Below are positions 1 to 8,407 of a DNA stretch of 64,000 bases, one piece after another (the first letter of the stretch is position 1; each line of letters begins with the position of its first letter). Source of the stretch: JACVRN01 sp036389255. Its GTDB lineage: Bacteria > Acidobacteriota > Blastocatellia > Pyrinomonadales > Pyrinomonadaceae. The notes below the pieces were generated by a model that was given only the letters and a program-made list of their open reading frames with translations, was not told where the DNA came from and did not search any database. The DNA is taken from contig DASVQI010000026.1 in assembly GCA_036389255.1 (NCBI GenBank), positions 1 through 64,000 of the forward strand, given 5' to 3'. The translations under genes were made by a program, and so were the position numbers.

Positions 1-39
1 CGGGCTAAAATTAATATTTCCTAACGCGAGACTGAGAGT

Positions 40-45
40 TATAAT
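40..45 (+). promoter_or_regulatory. candidate -10 box upstream of the first gene
   Basis: A perfect TATAAT lies about 100 bases before the ATG at 144. The -35 position about 17 bases upstream (TTTCCT) is a poor match, so this is only a candidate. Confidence 0.3.
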
Positions 46-143
46 GCGCGCACTTGCGACGGGCAAGGCTAACTTTTTCCTTTTGGCTCACCGGAAGGAA
101 CCTCGCGCCTCTTTCCTTCCCTCAACATTTAAGGAGCAGAGTT

Positions 144-827
144 ATGAATGACAACCTCAGGCGTCGTTACGAGATGCTTTTGCGTGTACGTGATTTCGGA
201 GTGAGATACGCTGCACCTTTTCCCGAAGACTCTCGCGGGCGTCAACTCTTTACCGAACTGGACACAATCATAAGTCAGATAGAGCAGTTGGCTGCGGCTC
301 AACAATCGAGCGAGCGCGGCGCTCGTGAAGGGACTACGCTCAGGGGCGAAGCGCGCACCAATCTAAGTGAAGCGATGGAGATTATAAGCCAGACCGCTCG
401 CGCTATGGCTATTGAGACGCCGGGTATGAAAGATAAATTCCGCATGCCTCGCGGCAGAGCTACGGACATTGACTTGCTAAACATAGCGCGGGCTTTCGCG
501 GCGGACGCGCTGCCGCTCAAAGACCAGTTTATAGCTCACGGGTTGCCCGCAGACTTTCCGGACAAGCTGAACTCTGGGATAGAGGCTTTCGAGCGGGCCA
601 TTGACGAGCAGCAAAGGAGCAAACGCGAGCGAGCCTCGGCTACAACCGGACTCGACGATGCCATAGAACGAGCCGTCAACAAGGTGCGCCAACTTGACGC
701 GGTTGTCCGTAACAAGTTCCGCAACAACTTCCCTGTTATGGCAGAGTGGGAGGCCGCTCATCACACGCAACGCGCCCGCGTTTCCTCCCCCGAAACACCC
801 CAAGAGGCTCCTAAGCCTACCCCTTAA
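144..827 (+). CDS. hypothetical helical protein
   Basis: This is a 227-residue protein of unknown function. The ATG at 144 is chosen because AAGGAG sits 7 bases before it; an open frame from 54 has no such site. The sequence is rich in Arg, Glu, Ala and Gln and looks almost entirely alpha-helical, with heptad-like stretches around residues 30-60 and 150-190 that could form a bundle or coiled coil. It has no signal peptide or membrane segment, so a cytoplasmic location is inferred. The last 15 residues are Pro/Thr-rich. The gene is convergent with glgX, with an inverted repeat between them. I recognise no catalytic motif or family. Confidence 0.7.
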   Translation: MNDNLRRRYEMLLRVRDFGVRYAAPFPEDSRGRQLFTELDTIISQIEQLAAAQQSSERGAREGTTLRGEARTNLSEAMEIISQTARAMAIETPGMKDKFRMPRGRATDIDLLNIARAFAADALPLKDQFIAHGLPADFPDKLNSGIEAFERAIDEQQRSKRERASATTGLDDAIERAVNKVRQLDAVVRNKFRNNFPVMAEWEAAHHTQRARVSSPETPQEAPKPTP

Positions 828-848
828 GCTCTGCCACCTCGTCGTCCC

Positions 849-908
849 TCTGCGTCTCTGCGGCGGTGAGTGATTCTTAAACTAGATTCACCGCCGCAGA
901 GACGCAGA
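849..908. repeat. intergenic inverted repeat, family R1 copy 1
   Basis: Two 21-base arms (849-869 and 888-908) are perfect reverse complements around an 18-base loop. The core CACCGC..GCAGAGACGCAGA recurs at 21816, 36462 and 47948. It lies between two convergent genes and could end transcription from both sides. Confidence 0.85.
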
Positions 909-947
909 AAGACTCCGGAGAAGGGCGCAGAGAGTGTTGAGCTTTTC

Positions 948-3101
948 TCAAGCCGTCTCTTCGCTCTGCACGCCGTGCTGCAAGCAGAAGAGCGCCAGCG
1001 AGCGAGCTTCGAGTCTATACGGCTGGCTGCCCTTCAACGGGCGGCGGGTTTTGGGCTGGCCCGTGGCTTCGCGCGTGTCCAGCAACAGTTCCCAGCGTAC
1101 TTCCCGGCGATGCGCGGGCAGAGTGAAAGATACCTGTTTGTCGTGAGCGTTCAGCAGCAACAGCAGAGTGTCGTCCGTGATGCGACGACCGCGCTCGTCA
1201 ACTTCGTCTATGGCGTCTCCGGCGAAGCGTATGCCCAAAGTATTGAGCGAGCGGTTGTGCCAGTCCTCTTCCTGCACCTCCTCGCCGTCGGGGCGAAACC
1301 ACGAAAGGTCTTTTACCTCGGAGCCGCGAATCTTTCGGCCCTGAAAAAACTTTCGGCGGCGCAAGACCGGATGGTCGTGAAAGATTTGAATGACGCTGCG
1401 CGTGAATTCCAGAAGCTGCCAGTTTGCCTCGTACAGCTTCCAGTCCAGCCATGAAATCTCGTTGTCCTGACAGTAAGGATTGTTGTTGCCGTACTGGGTG
1501 CGCCCCATCTCGTCGCCCGCCTGAAGCATGGGCACGCCCTGAGAAAGCAGAAGCGTCGCAAGGAAGTTTCTCTGCTGGCGTGCGCGCACACTGTTTACCT
1601 GCGCGTCTTCCGTAGGCCCTTCGACTCCGTAGTTGAAGCTCAGGTTCTCGTCCGTCCCGTCGCGGTTCTCTTCCCCGTTGGCTTCGTTGTGCTTCTCGTT
1701 GTAGCTGACCAAATCCCTCAGCGTGAAGCCGTCGTGCGCTGTGATGAAGTTGATGCTGGCGTAAGGGCGTCTGCCGCTTCGCTCATACAGGTCTGAGCTT
1801 CCGGTCAAACGATATGCGAGGTTGTCCGCCAACCCCTTATCGCCGCGCCAGAAGCCGCGCACCACGTCGCGGTAGATTCCATTCCACTCGGCCCAGAGGA
1901 CAGGAAAGTTTCCCACCTGATAGCCGCCTTCGCCCAAGTCCCAAGGCTCTGCTATGAGCTTGACCTGCGAGAGCACTGGGTCTTGATGGATGATGTCGAA
2001 GAAAGCGCCAAGGCGGTCTACTTCATGAAGCTCGCGCGCGAGCGCCGAAGCCAAATCAAAACGGAACCCGTCAACGTGCATCTCCAAGACCCAGTAGCGC
2101 AAGCTATCCATGATGAGCTGCAAGGTGCGCGGGTGCGTCATGTTCAGGGTGTTGCCGGTTCCCGTGTAATCCATGTAGTAGCGCGGGTCGTCCACTACCA
2201 GACGGTAGTAGGCCGCGTTGTCTATCCCGCGAAACGCGAGGGTAGGCCCCATGTGATTGCCCTCGCCCGTGTGGTTGTAGACCACGTCGAGTATCACCTC
2301 TATGCCTTCGCGGTGCAGCGTCTTGACCATGGTCTTAAACTCTGTGACCTGCTGCCCCATCTTCCCGCTACTCGAATAGCGCACGTCCGGCGCGAAGAAG
2401 GCTATGGAGTTGTAGCCCCAGTAGTTCGTCAGTCCCTTATCCGTCAGGTGCTTGCCTGAGACGAACTGGTGAACGGGTAGAAGCTCCACCGCCGTCACTC
2501 CCAGAGAGAGCAGGTACTCTATGACGGAAGGATGCGTCATGCCCGCGTAAGTCCCGCGCAGGTTCTCAGGCACGTCCGGGTGAAGCTTTGTGAAGCCCTT
2601 GACGTGCATCTCGTAGATTAAGGTCTTGTGCCACGGGGTGCGCGGGCGCTCGTCATCTCCCCAGCTAAAGGCAGGGTCAACCACGACGCATTTCGGAACG
2701 AACGGCGCACTGTCGCGCTCGTCCATTGACAGGTCTTCGCGCTCGTCGCCAATGCGATAGCCGAAGACCTCTTCGCTCCAGTTGACCGTGTTGGCTATGG
2801 CTTTGCCGTAAGGGTCTATCAGCAGCTTGTGCGGGTTAAAGCGATGGCCCGCCTGCGGCTCGTACGGCCCGTGGACTCTATAGCCGTAGAGCTGGCCCGG
2901 CCGGGCCTCCGGCAGGTACGCGTGCCAGACCTGATCCGTCTGCTCGCGCAAGGTGATGCGCGCCACCTCCCTGCTCGCGTCCCAGTAGTCGAACAGGCAA
3001 AGGTCAACGCGCGTGGCGTTCTCTGAAAAGAGCGCGAAGTTCACGCCCGCACCGTCCCACGTAGCCCCCAGTGGATAGGGCTGCCCCGGCCATACTTTCA
3101 T
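948..3101 (-). CDS. glgX: glycogen debranching enzyme GlgX (isoamylase type)
   Basis: This 717-residue enzyme should hydrolyse alpha-1,6 branches of glycogen or limit dextrins in the cytoplasm. An N-terminal CBM48-type segment (about residues 5-130, opening MKVWPGQPYPLGATWDG) precedes a GH13 barrel. The GH13 regions are visible: DVVYNHTGEGN, GFRFDLASA with the nucleophile Asp, IAEPWDLG with the acid/base Glu, and ITAHDGFTL with the third acidic residue. Length fits GlgX/TreX (about 650-720). The frame is open further upstream, but the ATG at 3101 starts exactly where homologues do. It is divergent from the kinase-helicase gene. Phosphoglucomutase at 19259 and an alpha-amylase at 56846 belong to the same glycogen theme but are not linked to it. 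Confidence 0.95.
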   Translation of the reverse strand: MKVWPGQPYPLGATWDGAGVNFALFSENATRVDLCLFDYWDASREVARITLREQTDQVWHAYLPEARPGQLYGYRVHGPYEPQAGHRFNPHKLLIDPYGKAIANTVNWSEEVFGYRIGDEREDLSMDERDSAPFVPKCVVVDPAFSWGDDERPRTPWHKTLIYEMHVKGFTKLHPDVPENLRGTYAGMTHPSVIEYLLSLGVTAVELLPVHQFVSGKHLTDKGLTNYWGYNSIAFFAPDVRYSSSGKMGQQVTEFKTMVKTLHREGIEVILDVVYNHTGEGNHMGPTLAFRGIDNAAYYRLVVDDPRYYMDYTGTGNTLNMTHPRTLQLIMDSLRYWVLEMHVDGFRFDLASALARELHEVDRLGAFFDIIHQDPVLSQVKLIAEPWDLGEGGYQVGNFPVLWAEWNGIYRDVVRGFWRGDKGLADNLAYRLTGSSDLYERSGRRPYASINFITAHDGFTLRDLVSYNEKHNEANGEENRDGTDENLSFNYGVEGPTEDAQVNSVRARQQRNFLATLLLSQGVPMLQAGDEMGRTQYGNNNPYCQDNEISWLDWKLYEANWQLLEFTRSVIQIFHDHPVLRRRKFFQGRKIRGSEVKDLSWFRPDGEEVQEEDWHNRSLNTLGIRFAGDAIDEVDERGRRITDDTLLLLLNAHDKQVSFTLPAHRREVRWELLLDTREATGQPKTRRPLKGSQPYRLEARSLALFCLQHGVQSEETA

Positions 3102-3197
3102 GGCGGCAATCAGAGCAGAAATTTTTTCCAAAATTATCTCCGATTTTTTCCAAGCTCCTCCGGCGGTCTTAAAACTTCGGCTAATGAATTTAAGTGA

Positions 3198-3203
3198 TAT
3201 AAT
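3198..3203 (+). promoter_or_regulatory. candidate -10 box for the kinase-helicase gene
   Basis: A perfect TATAAT lies in the glgX/kinase divergent gap, 114 bases before the ATG at 3317. The matching -35 region is weak. The gap is AT-rich compared with flanking genes, as expected for a divergent promoter region. Confidence 0.4.
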
Positions 3204-3316
3204 GAGGGCTTCCGAAAGTGATAAAGCTTTAGTTACTCCCGAATCAGCATTAATCGCAGCCAATTCACGAGAACGTACATTCGCCGCATTCCGGGGGTGT
3301 AGCACACGCACGGGTT

Positions 3317-6208
3317 ATGGACGTTATAGCTAAGGATGCATTAATCGCTCATTACCGTATTCTGGAGCCCATAGGCTCCGGCGGGATGGGCGCTGTGTAC
3401 AAGGCGCTGGACGAAAAGCTGAATCGCATAGTGGCGCTCAAGGTGCTGCCGCCCGATGCTGTCGCAGACAAAGACCGTCGCCGCCGCTTTCTACAGGAGG
3501 CGCGCGCCGCCTCCTCGCTCAATCACCCGCACATCCTCACCGTCTACGAAATCGGAGAGGCCGAAGGCTTCCCTTACATGGCCATGGAGTACGTAGAGGG
3601 CGAGACGCTGAGACAAAAGATTGATACGCGAAAGCTCTCGACGGACGAATGTCTGGGGATAGCCATACAGGTTGGCGAAGGCTTATGCAAGGCCCACGAG
3701 CATGGAATCATACACAGGGACTTGAAGCCTGAGAATTTAATCGTGAGCCGCGACGGCTACGCGAAGATTCTGGATTTCGGGCTGGCGAAGCTGGTCGAAA
3801 AGCGTAAAGCCCGACTGACGGCGGGCAGCACCGAAAAGACTCTCCTGCAAGTCAACACGCAGTCCGGCACCATCATGGGAACCATCAGCTACATGTCGCC
3901 GGAACAACTCCTCGGCCAGCGCGTAGACCTGCGGAGCGACATCTTCTCCTTCGGCATAGTGCTTTACGAGATGCTCACGGGTCGCTGCCCCTTCAACAAC
4001 GAGAACAGGATTGACACCATGCACGCAATCCTGCACGAAGAGCCGCCCGCCCCCTACGTAGTCAGGCAGGGATTGCCGCTTGAGCTTGAAAGGATTCTCT
4101 CGCGCGCCCTGAAGAAGCAGCCGAAGGAGCGCTACCAGCAGGTCAAAGAACTCTGCGACGACCTCAAGGCGCTGCGCCGCGACTTGGAGCTGGGACGCGC
4201 CCGCCGCGCGCCCGCCAGAACAAAGCTCGTCTTAAAGCGCATGGAGTCGTGGGCGCGCACGGCCTCTATAGATTACGAGAAGGAGCTGAACGAATCGCAG
4301 TACAGGGCCGTGACTACTATAGACGGGCCGCTTCTGATAGTCGCGGGCGCGGGCACGGGTAAGACGCGCACGCTCGTCTACCGCGTGGCGCGGCTCGTAG
4401 AATTGAACATCAAGCCGGAATCGGTGCTGCTTCTCTCATTCACACGGCGCGCCGCCGCCAGCATGCTGGCCCGCGCGGCGAGCCTAGCTGACCATCGCTG
4501 CCAGAGAGTCTCGGGCGGAACCTTTCACTCGCTGGCGCATTCCGTCCTGAGAAAATATGCGGACGAAGCGGGGATTGCTCGCACCTTCACGGTCTTAGAC
4601 CAAGGCGACACCGAGGACGTAATAGACCTTGTGCGCCGCCAGGCTAAGCTCACGGGCAAAAGCGGAAGGCTGCCGCGCAGGCGCACCCTCTGCTCTATCT
4701 TCAGCATGGCCGTCAACAAGCTGCTCTCGATTGAAGAGGTGGTCAGAAACTATTACCCGCAGTTCATACACGAGACGGAGGCTCTAGAAAGCCTGCACAA
4801 AGCGTTCGAGGCTTTTAAGCGTGAGCGACACCTGCTCTCTTACGACGACCTTCTGCTGCGCTTGCAGGAGACGCTGGAAGAGAGCCCAAACCTGTGCGCG
4901 CGTTTGTCCGAGCAGTACGGCTACATAATGGTGGACGAGTATCAGGACACGAATCGGCTACAGGCGCGCATCATGCGGCTGCTGGCGGCGACGCACGACA
5001 ACGTCGCCGTCGTAGGCGACGAGTGCCAGTCAATCTACTCTTTTCGCGGCGCTAGCTTCAGGAACATGCTTGAGTTCCCGGAGCTTTTCCCCAAGACAGA
5101 GATAATCAAGCTGGAAGAGAACTACCGCAGCACACAGCCGATACTCGACATCGCTAACGCCATCATAGCCGACGCTGGCGAATCCTACTCGAAGCGGCTC
5201 TATTCCGGCATGACCGAAGGAGAGCCGCCCGTGCTCGTCACCGCGCGCGACGAAAATGAGCAGTCGCGCTTCGTCTGCGAGCGCATAGAAGAGCTGCGCG
5301 ACGAGGGCTTGCCGCTCTCGGAGATGGCCGTACTCTTTCGCGCAGGCTCTCACTCGTTCGACCTTGAGATAGAGCTTGCGAAGCACGGCATCCCCTTTCG
5401 CAAGTTCGGCGGCATCAAGTTCACGGAATCGGCCCACATCAAAGACGCGCTCTCTTTCCTGCGCGTGAGCGTCAACCCTTCCGACACGCTCTCGTGGTTT
5501 CGCATGCTCAAGCTCATAGACCACATCGGAGACGCCACGGTCGAGCAGATTCTGGATTACCTGAACGTGGAGCGGCGCGACTTCAAAACGGCCCGCGCGA
5601 AGGAGGCGCTATTCAACCGCCTCAAGCAGTTCCCTGCCCGCGCGAGTTATCAAGACCAGCTAATGAAGCTGGCCCACGTCCTTCACACGGTAAACGAGCG
5701 AGATGAGCCGTCGGCGCAGCTTTCAGCCGTCCTGCGTCTTTATCGCCCGATACTTCGCGCGCGTTTCGACGACCACCCCAGACGCACACGCGACCTTGAG
5801 CACCTGCAACAGATTGCCAAGCGCTACAAGAGCGCCGCAGATTTGGTCGCGGACGTGGTGATGGATCCGAACGACGTTTCGCCGCAGGATAGGGCGGGCG
5901 CACGCGGCTACGTCACTCTCTCCACGGTTCATTCCGCCAAAGGGCTTGAGTGGAAAGCGCTCTTTATAATCTGGATGATGGACGGCTGGTTTCCTTCCTC
6001 GCGCTCGACGGACGAGTTCGAGGATTTGGAGGAAGAGCGCCGCCTTCTTTACGTAGCCGCGACCCGCGCCAAAGAGCAGCTCTACTTCGTTCATCCGGAG
6101 CACGCCTTCAACCGAGCGGAACCGGACATGCCGCCCTCAGTCTCGCGCTTTCTTGAGCCAATCCCGCACACTATCTTGCCGCGCGCGATACTAGACGGAG
6201 CCGAATAA
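3317..6208 (+). CDS. Ser/Thr protein kinase fused to a UvrD/Rep-family DNA helicase
   Basis: One uninterrupted 963-residue frame holds two complete enzymes. Residues 13-285 are a PknB-type kinase: glycine loop GSGGMGAVY (20-28), ATP-binding Lys42 in VALKVL, HRDLKPEN (133-140), DFG (153-155) and SPEQ. About 35 basic residues follow. Residues 322-960 are a superfamily 1A helicase: Q motif NESQYRAV, Walker A GAGTGKT (344-350), Walker B VDEYQD (about 539), motif III QSIYSFRGA, the EENYRST motif, TVHSAKGLEW (about 870) and LLYVAATRAKE (about 910). No membrane segment is present, so both halves should be cytoplasmic. Either half alone would be a normal-length protein. I infer kinase control of a DNA-repair or replication helicase, or joint regulation; the substrate is unknown. 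There is no stop or frame change at the junction, so an artefactual join is unlikely. Confidence 0.93.
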   Translation: MDVIAKDALIAHYRILEPIGSGGMGAVYKALDEKLNRIVALKVLPPDAVADKDRRRRFLQEARAASSLNHPHILTVYEIGEAEGFPYMAMEYVEGETLRQKIDTRKLSTDECLGIAIQVGEGLCKAHEHGIIHRDLKPENLIVSRDGYAKILDFGLAKLVEKRKARLTAGSTEKTLLQVNTQSGTIMGTISYMSPEQLLGQRVDLRSDIFSFGIVLYEMLTGRCPFNNENRIDTMHAILHEEPPAPYVVRQGLPLELERILSRALKKQPKERYQQVKELCDDLKALRRDLELGRARRAPARTKLVLKRMESWARTASIDYEKELNESQYRAVTTIDGPLLIVAGAGTGKTRTLVYRVARLVELNIKPESVLLLSFTRRAAASMLARAASLADHRCQRVSGGTFHSLAHSVLRKYADEAGIARTFTVLDQGDTEDVIDLVRRQAKLTGKSGRLPRRRTLCSIFSMAVNKLLSIEEVVRNYYPQFIHETEALESLHKAFEAFKRERHLLSYDDLLLRLQETLEESPNLCARLSEQYGYIMVDEYQDTNRLQARIMRLLAATHDNVAVVGDECQSIYSFRGASFRNMLEFPELFPKTEIIKLEENYRSTQPILDIANAIIADAGESYSKRLYSGMTEGEPPVLVTARDENEQSRFVCERIEELRDEGLPLSEMAVLFRAGSHSFDLEIELAKHGIPFRKFGGIKFTESAHIKDALSFLRVSVNPSDTLSWFRMLKLIDHIGDATVEQILDYLNVERRDFKTARAKEALFNRLKQFPARASYQDQLMKLAHVLHTVNERDEPSAQLSAVLRLYRPILRARFDDHPRRTRDLEHLQQIAKRYKSAADLVADVVMDPNDVSPQDRAGARGYVTLSTVHSAKGLEWKALFIIWMMDGWFPSSRSTDEFEDLEEERRLLYVAATRAKEQLYFVHPEHAFNRAEPDMPPSVSRFLEPIPHTILPRAILDGAE

Positions 6209-6271
6209 ACGGGCGAAAACAGGTGGAATCCGGGCGCTTGCAACTTTTTTGCACATATCATCTGGTTACGC

Positions 6272-6299
6272 TTGCATTTTGAAAAGAAATGTATATACT
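6272..6299 (+). promoter_or_regulatory. sigma-70-like promoter of the M4 protease gene
   Basis: TTGCAT (6272-6277) and TATACT (6294-6299) are 16 bases apart. Transcription from here would give a 5' leader of about 275 bases before the ATG at 6581. The rest of the 6209-6580 gap shows no convincing gene. Confidence 0.5.
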
Positions 6300-6580
6300 G
6301 TGCGTCCCCCTTGCAAGCAGGACTGCTGCTCTGTAATTTACCTCTTATCGTTTCGCTGGAAATTTACCATCGGTCGGCCCCGGCGGCGATAACTCGGACT
6401 CAACCCAAAAAAACCCATAACCTCGTGCCTCGCGGCGGAGAGTTACGGCTTCTTCACCCGTAATGAACTGTGCTCTGTAGAGTTTTATTTAAATCGCGCC
6501 ATATTTTAACTGGAATCCTGTCCCGGCGGGCGGGCTTCTGTCTCATCCTCAACCCTGAAACCCTTACGTAAGGAGAAGAA

Positions 6581-8242
6581 ATGAAGAGATTTATGTTATT
6601 GCTCCTGACGGCTGCGCTGTCTGCTGCCGTCATCCTCCCCCTCTTGGCTAACGCTCAGCGCGGAAATAAAGCGGACAAGCTGGCCCGCGCCGAAGCTGTC
6701 AGCAAGATGCGAATCCAGAACAGGCTGGCCAGAAAAGGCATACCCGCAAACGATGTAAAGACCCTGCGCGTTTTCGAGGACAAAGACAAAGCAAATCGCG
6801 CTCACACCCATTTTCAGCAGACCTATAACGGCGTCCCCGTCTTCGGCGGTCAGGCGATTGTTCACCTAGACACAGCGACCGAAACCGAAGCCGTGCCTGC
6901 CACGGATAATTTAATCGAGAATGTGGACGTAAGCACCACGCCTAACCTCACGGCGGAAGACGCCATAGGCGCGGCCAAGGGCAGGTACAAGGAGAAGAAG
7001 GGCTGCGACGACTGCTTCACAGACGCGCCGAAGGCAGACCTCTGGGTTCTGCGTCACGAAAGCACAGACTATCTGGTCTACCGCGTTCAGCTCTCCCGTC
7101 TGGATGGAACCGAGAATACTTCCGAGCCCGTCTATTTCATCAACGCGCATTCTGGCGAGTTGGTTTGGAGCTACGATAACCTGCAAACGCAGTCGGCCAC
7201 AGGCTCAGGCTCATCCCTCTACAGTGGCACGCAGAGCATGACCACTTACCTGTCGGCTGGCAACTACTACATGGAAGATGTCAATCGCGGGGTAGGAACC
7301 TTCGACAACCGCAATACCGCTAGGATTAGCTCGATTACCGGCGCTATCACCAGCTTCGGCTCTGTCTACAGGTTCACCGACACGGACAACATCTGGAACA
7401 CCTCCACCCAGAGAGCAGGCGTTGACGCTCACTACGGCGCTTCGAAGGTCTATGACTACTACCTCAACGTGCACGGGCGCAACGGCATTGACGGCAACGG
7501 CGGCCCGCGCACCTACGCTTCCGTAGACGGCACGACGGGCCTCATCAGCTCCATAGTCCACTTCGGCAAGTCTTACAACAACGCCTTCTGGACGGACAGC
7601 AAGAACCAGATGTTCTACGGCGACGGCGACGGCACCGCATGGGGCCCGATTGTCACGCTGGACATCTGCGGCCACGAGATGCAGCACGGCGTCACCTCTC
7701 GCACGGCTGGCTTGGTTTATTCCGGCGAGTCCGGCGCGCTCAACGAGTCATGGTCTGACGTGTTCGGCGTGATGGTTGAGCTTTACGCCAGAGGCGGAGA
7801 GACGGCCGGAACGTGGCGCATAGGCGAGGATGCCAGAACTCCTGCGACGCCCGGCGACGCAGAGCGCTGGATGGACATACCGCACAACGGTATGAACTAC
7901 GGCTACACGTCGAACGACCAGCCGGATTACTACACGGAGCGCTACACGGGCACGCAGGATAACGGCGGAGTCCACATCAACTCCGGCATCTCCAATCACG
8001 TCTTCTATCTGGTCGTTAAAGGCGGAACGCACGCTCACGTGGCGGGGCCTCTGGTGACTGGAATAGGCGCTGATAAGGCGGCCAAGATTTGGTACAGGGC
8101 CATCACCACCTACATGACCTCTTCGACCAACTTCGCGGGCGCTCGAACGGCTACCCTGAACGCCGCCAGCGACCTCTACGGCACGGCGAGCGTTGAGTAC
8201 ACTTCAGTCGCTACCGCATGGTCGGCCTGCGGCGTAAACTAA
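6581..8242 (+). CDS. secreted thermolysin-like (M4) metalloprotease
   Basis: This 553-residue zinc endopeptidase precursor starts with a clear signal peptide (MKRFMLLLLTAALSAAVILP, then an alanine-type cleavage site near residue 26). FTP and PepSY-like propeptide regions occupy about residues 45-185, and the M4 catalytic domain follows. The zinc site is H365-E366-M-Q-H369 with Glu389 as third ligand, 20 residues after the second His as in thermolysin. A downstream M4 C-terminal domain carries the GGVHINSGISNHVFY block with the transition-state His. TAAGGAG lies just before the ATG. A strong hairpin follows the stop, so the gene is probably monocistronic. Role: extracellular protein degradation. 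Confidence 0.95.
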   Translation: MKRFMLLLLTAALSAAVILPLLANAQRGNKADKLARAEAVSKMRIQNRLARKGIPANDVKTLRVFEDKDKANRAHTHFQQTYNGVPVFGGQAIVHLDTATETEAVPATDNLIENVDVSTTPNLTAEDAIGAAKGRYKEKKGCDDCFTDAPKADLWVLRHESTDYLVYRVQLSRLDGTENTSEPVYFINAHSGELVWSYDNLQTQSATGSGSSLYSGTQSMTTYLSAGNYYMEDVNRGVGTFDNRNTARISSITGAITSFGSVYRFTDTDNIWNTSTQRAGVDAHYGASKVYDYYLNVHGRNGIDGNGGPRTYASVDGTTGLISSIVHFGKSYNNAFWTDSKNQMFYGDGDGTAWGPIVTLDICGHEMQHGVTSRTAGLVYSGESGALNESWSDVFGVMVELYARGGETAGTWRIGEDARTPATPGDAERWMDIPHNGMNYGYTSNDQPDYYTERYTGTQDNGGVHINSGISNHVFYLVVKGGTHAHVAGPLVTGIGADKAAKIWYRAITTYMTSSTNFAGARTATLNAASDLYGTASVEYTSVATAWSACGVN

Positions 8243-8275
8243 ACCTCGCGGTGTAATTAGAGCATAAGGGATAGA

Positions 8276-8311
8276 GGGCGCGATGCTTCACTCAGGCATC
8301 GCGCCCTTTTC
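8276..8311 (+). terminator. rho-independent terminator after the M4 protease
   Basis: An 11-base perfect stem (GGGCGCGATGC, 8276-8286, with 8296-8306) surrounds a 9-base loop and is followed by TTTTCTTTT. Confidence 0.9.
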
Positions 8312-8407
8312 TTTTGAACTTCTGTAGTTTGACATCAAAGTTCAGTATCAGATACTTTGCCAGCGTCTATTTTGAATGAAAGGCTCCTTCAGGGCGTGAG
8401 TGAATCC

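Noticed and set aside
870..1454. Plus-strand frame of 194 codons opposite glgX
   Set aside because: It is antisense to conserved GH13 sequence, and its N-terminal part is made of the R1 repeat.
6272..6463. 63-codon frame before the M4 protease
   Set aside because: It starts within the promoter, has no ribosome site and shows no domain.
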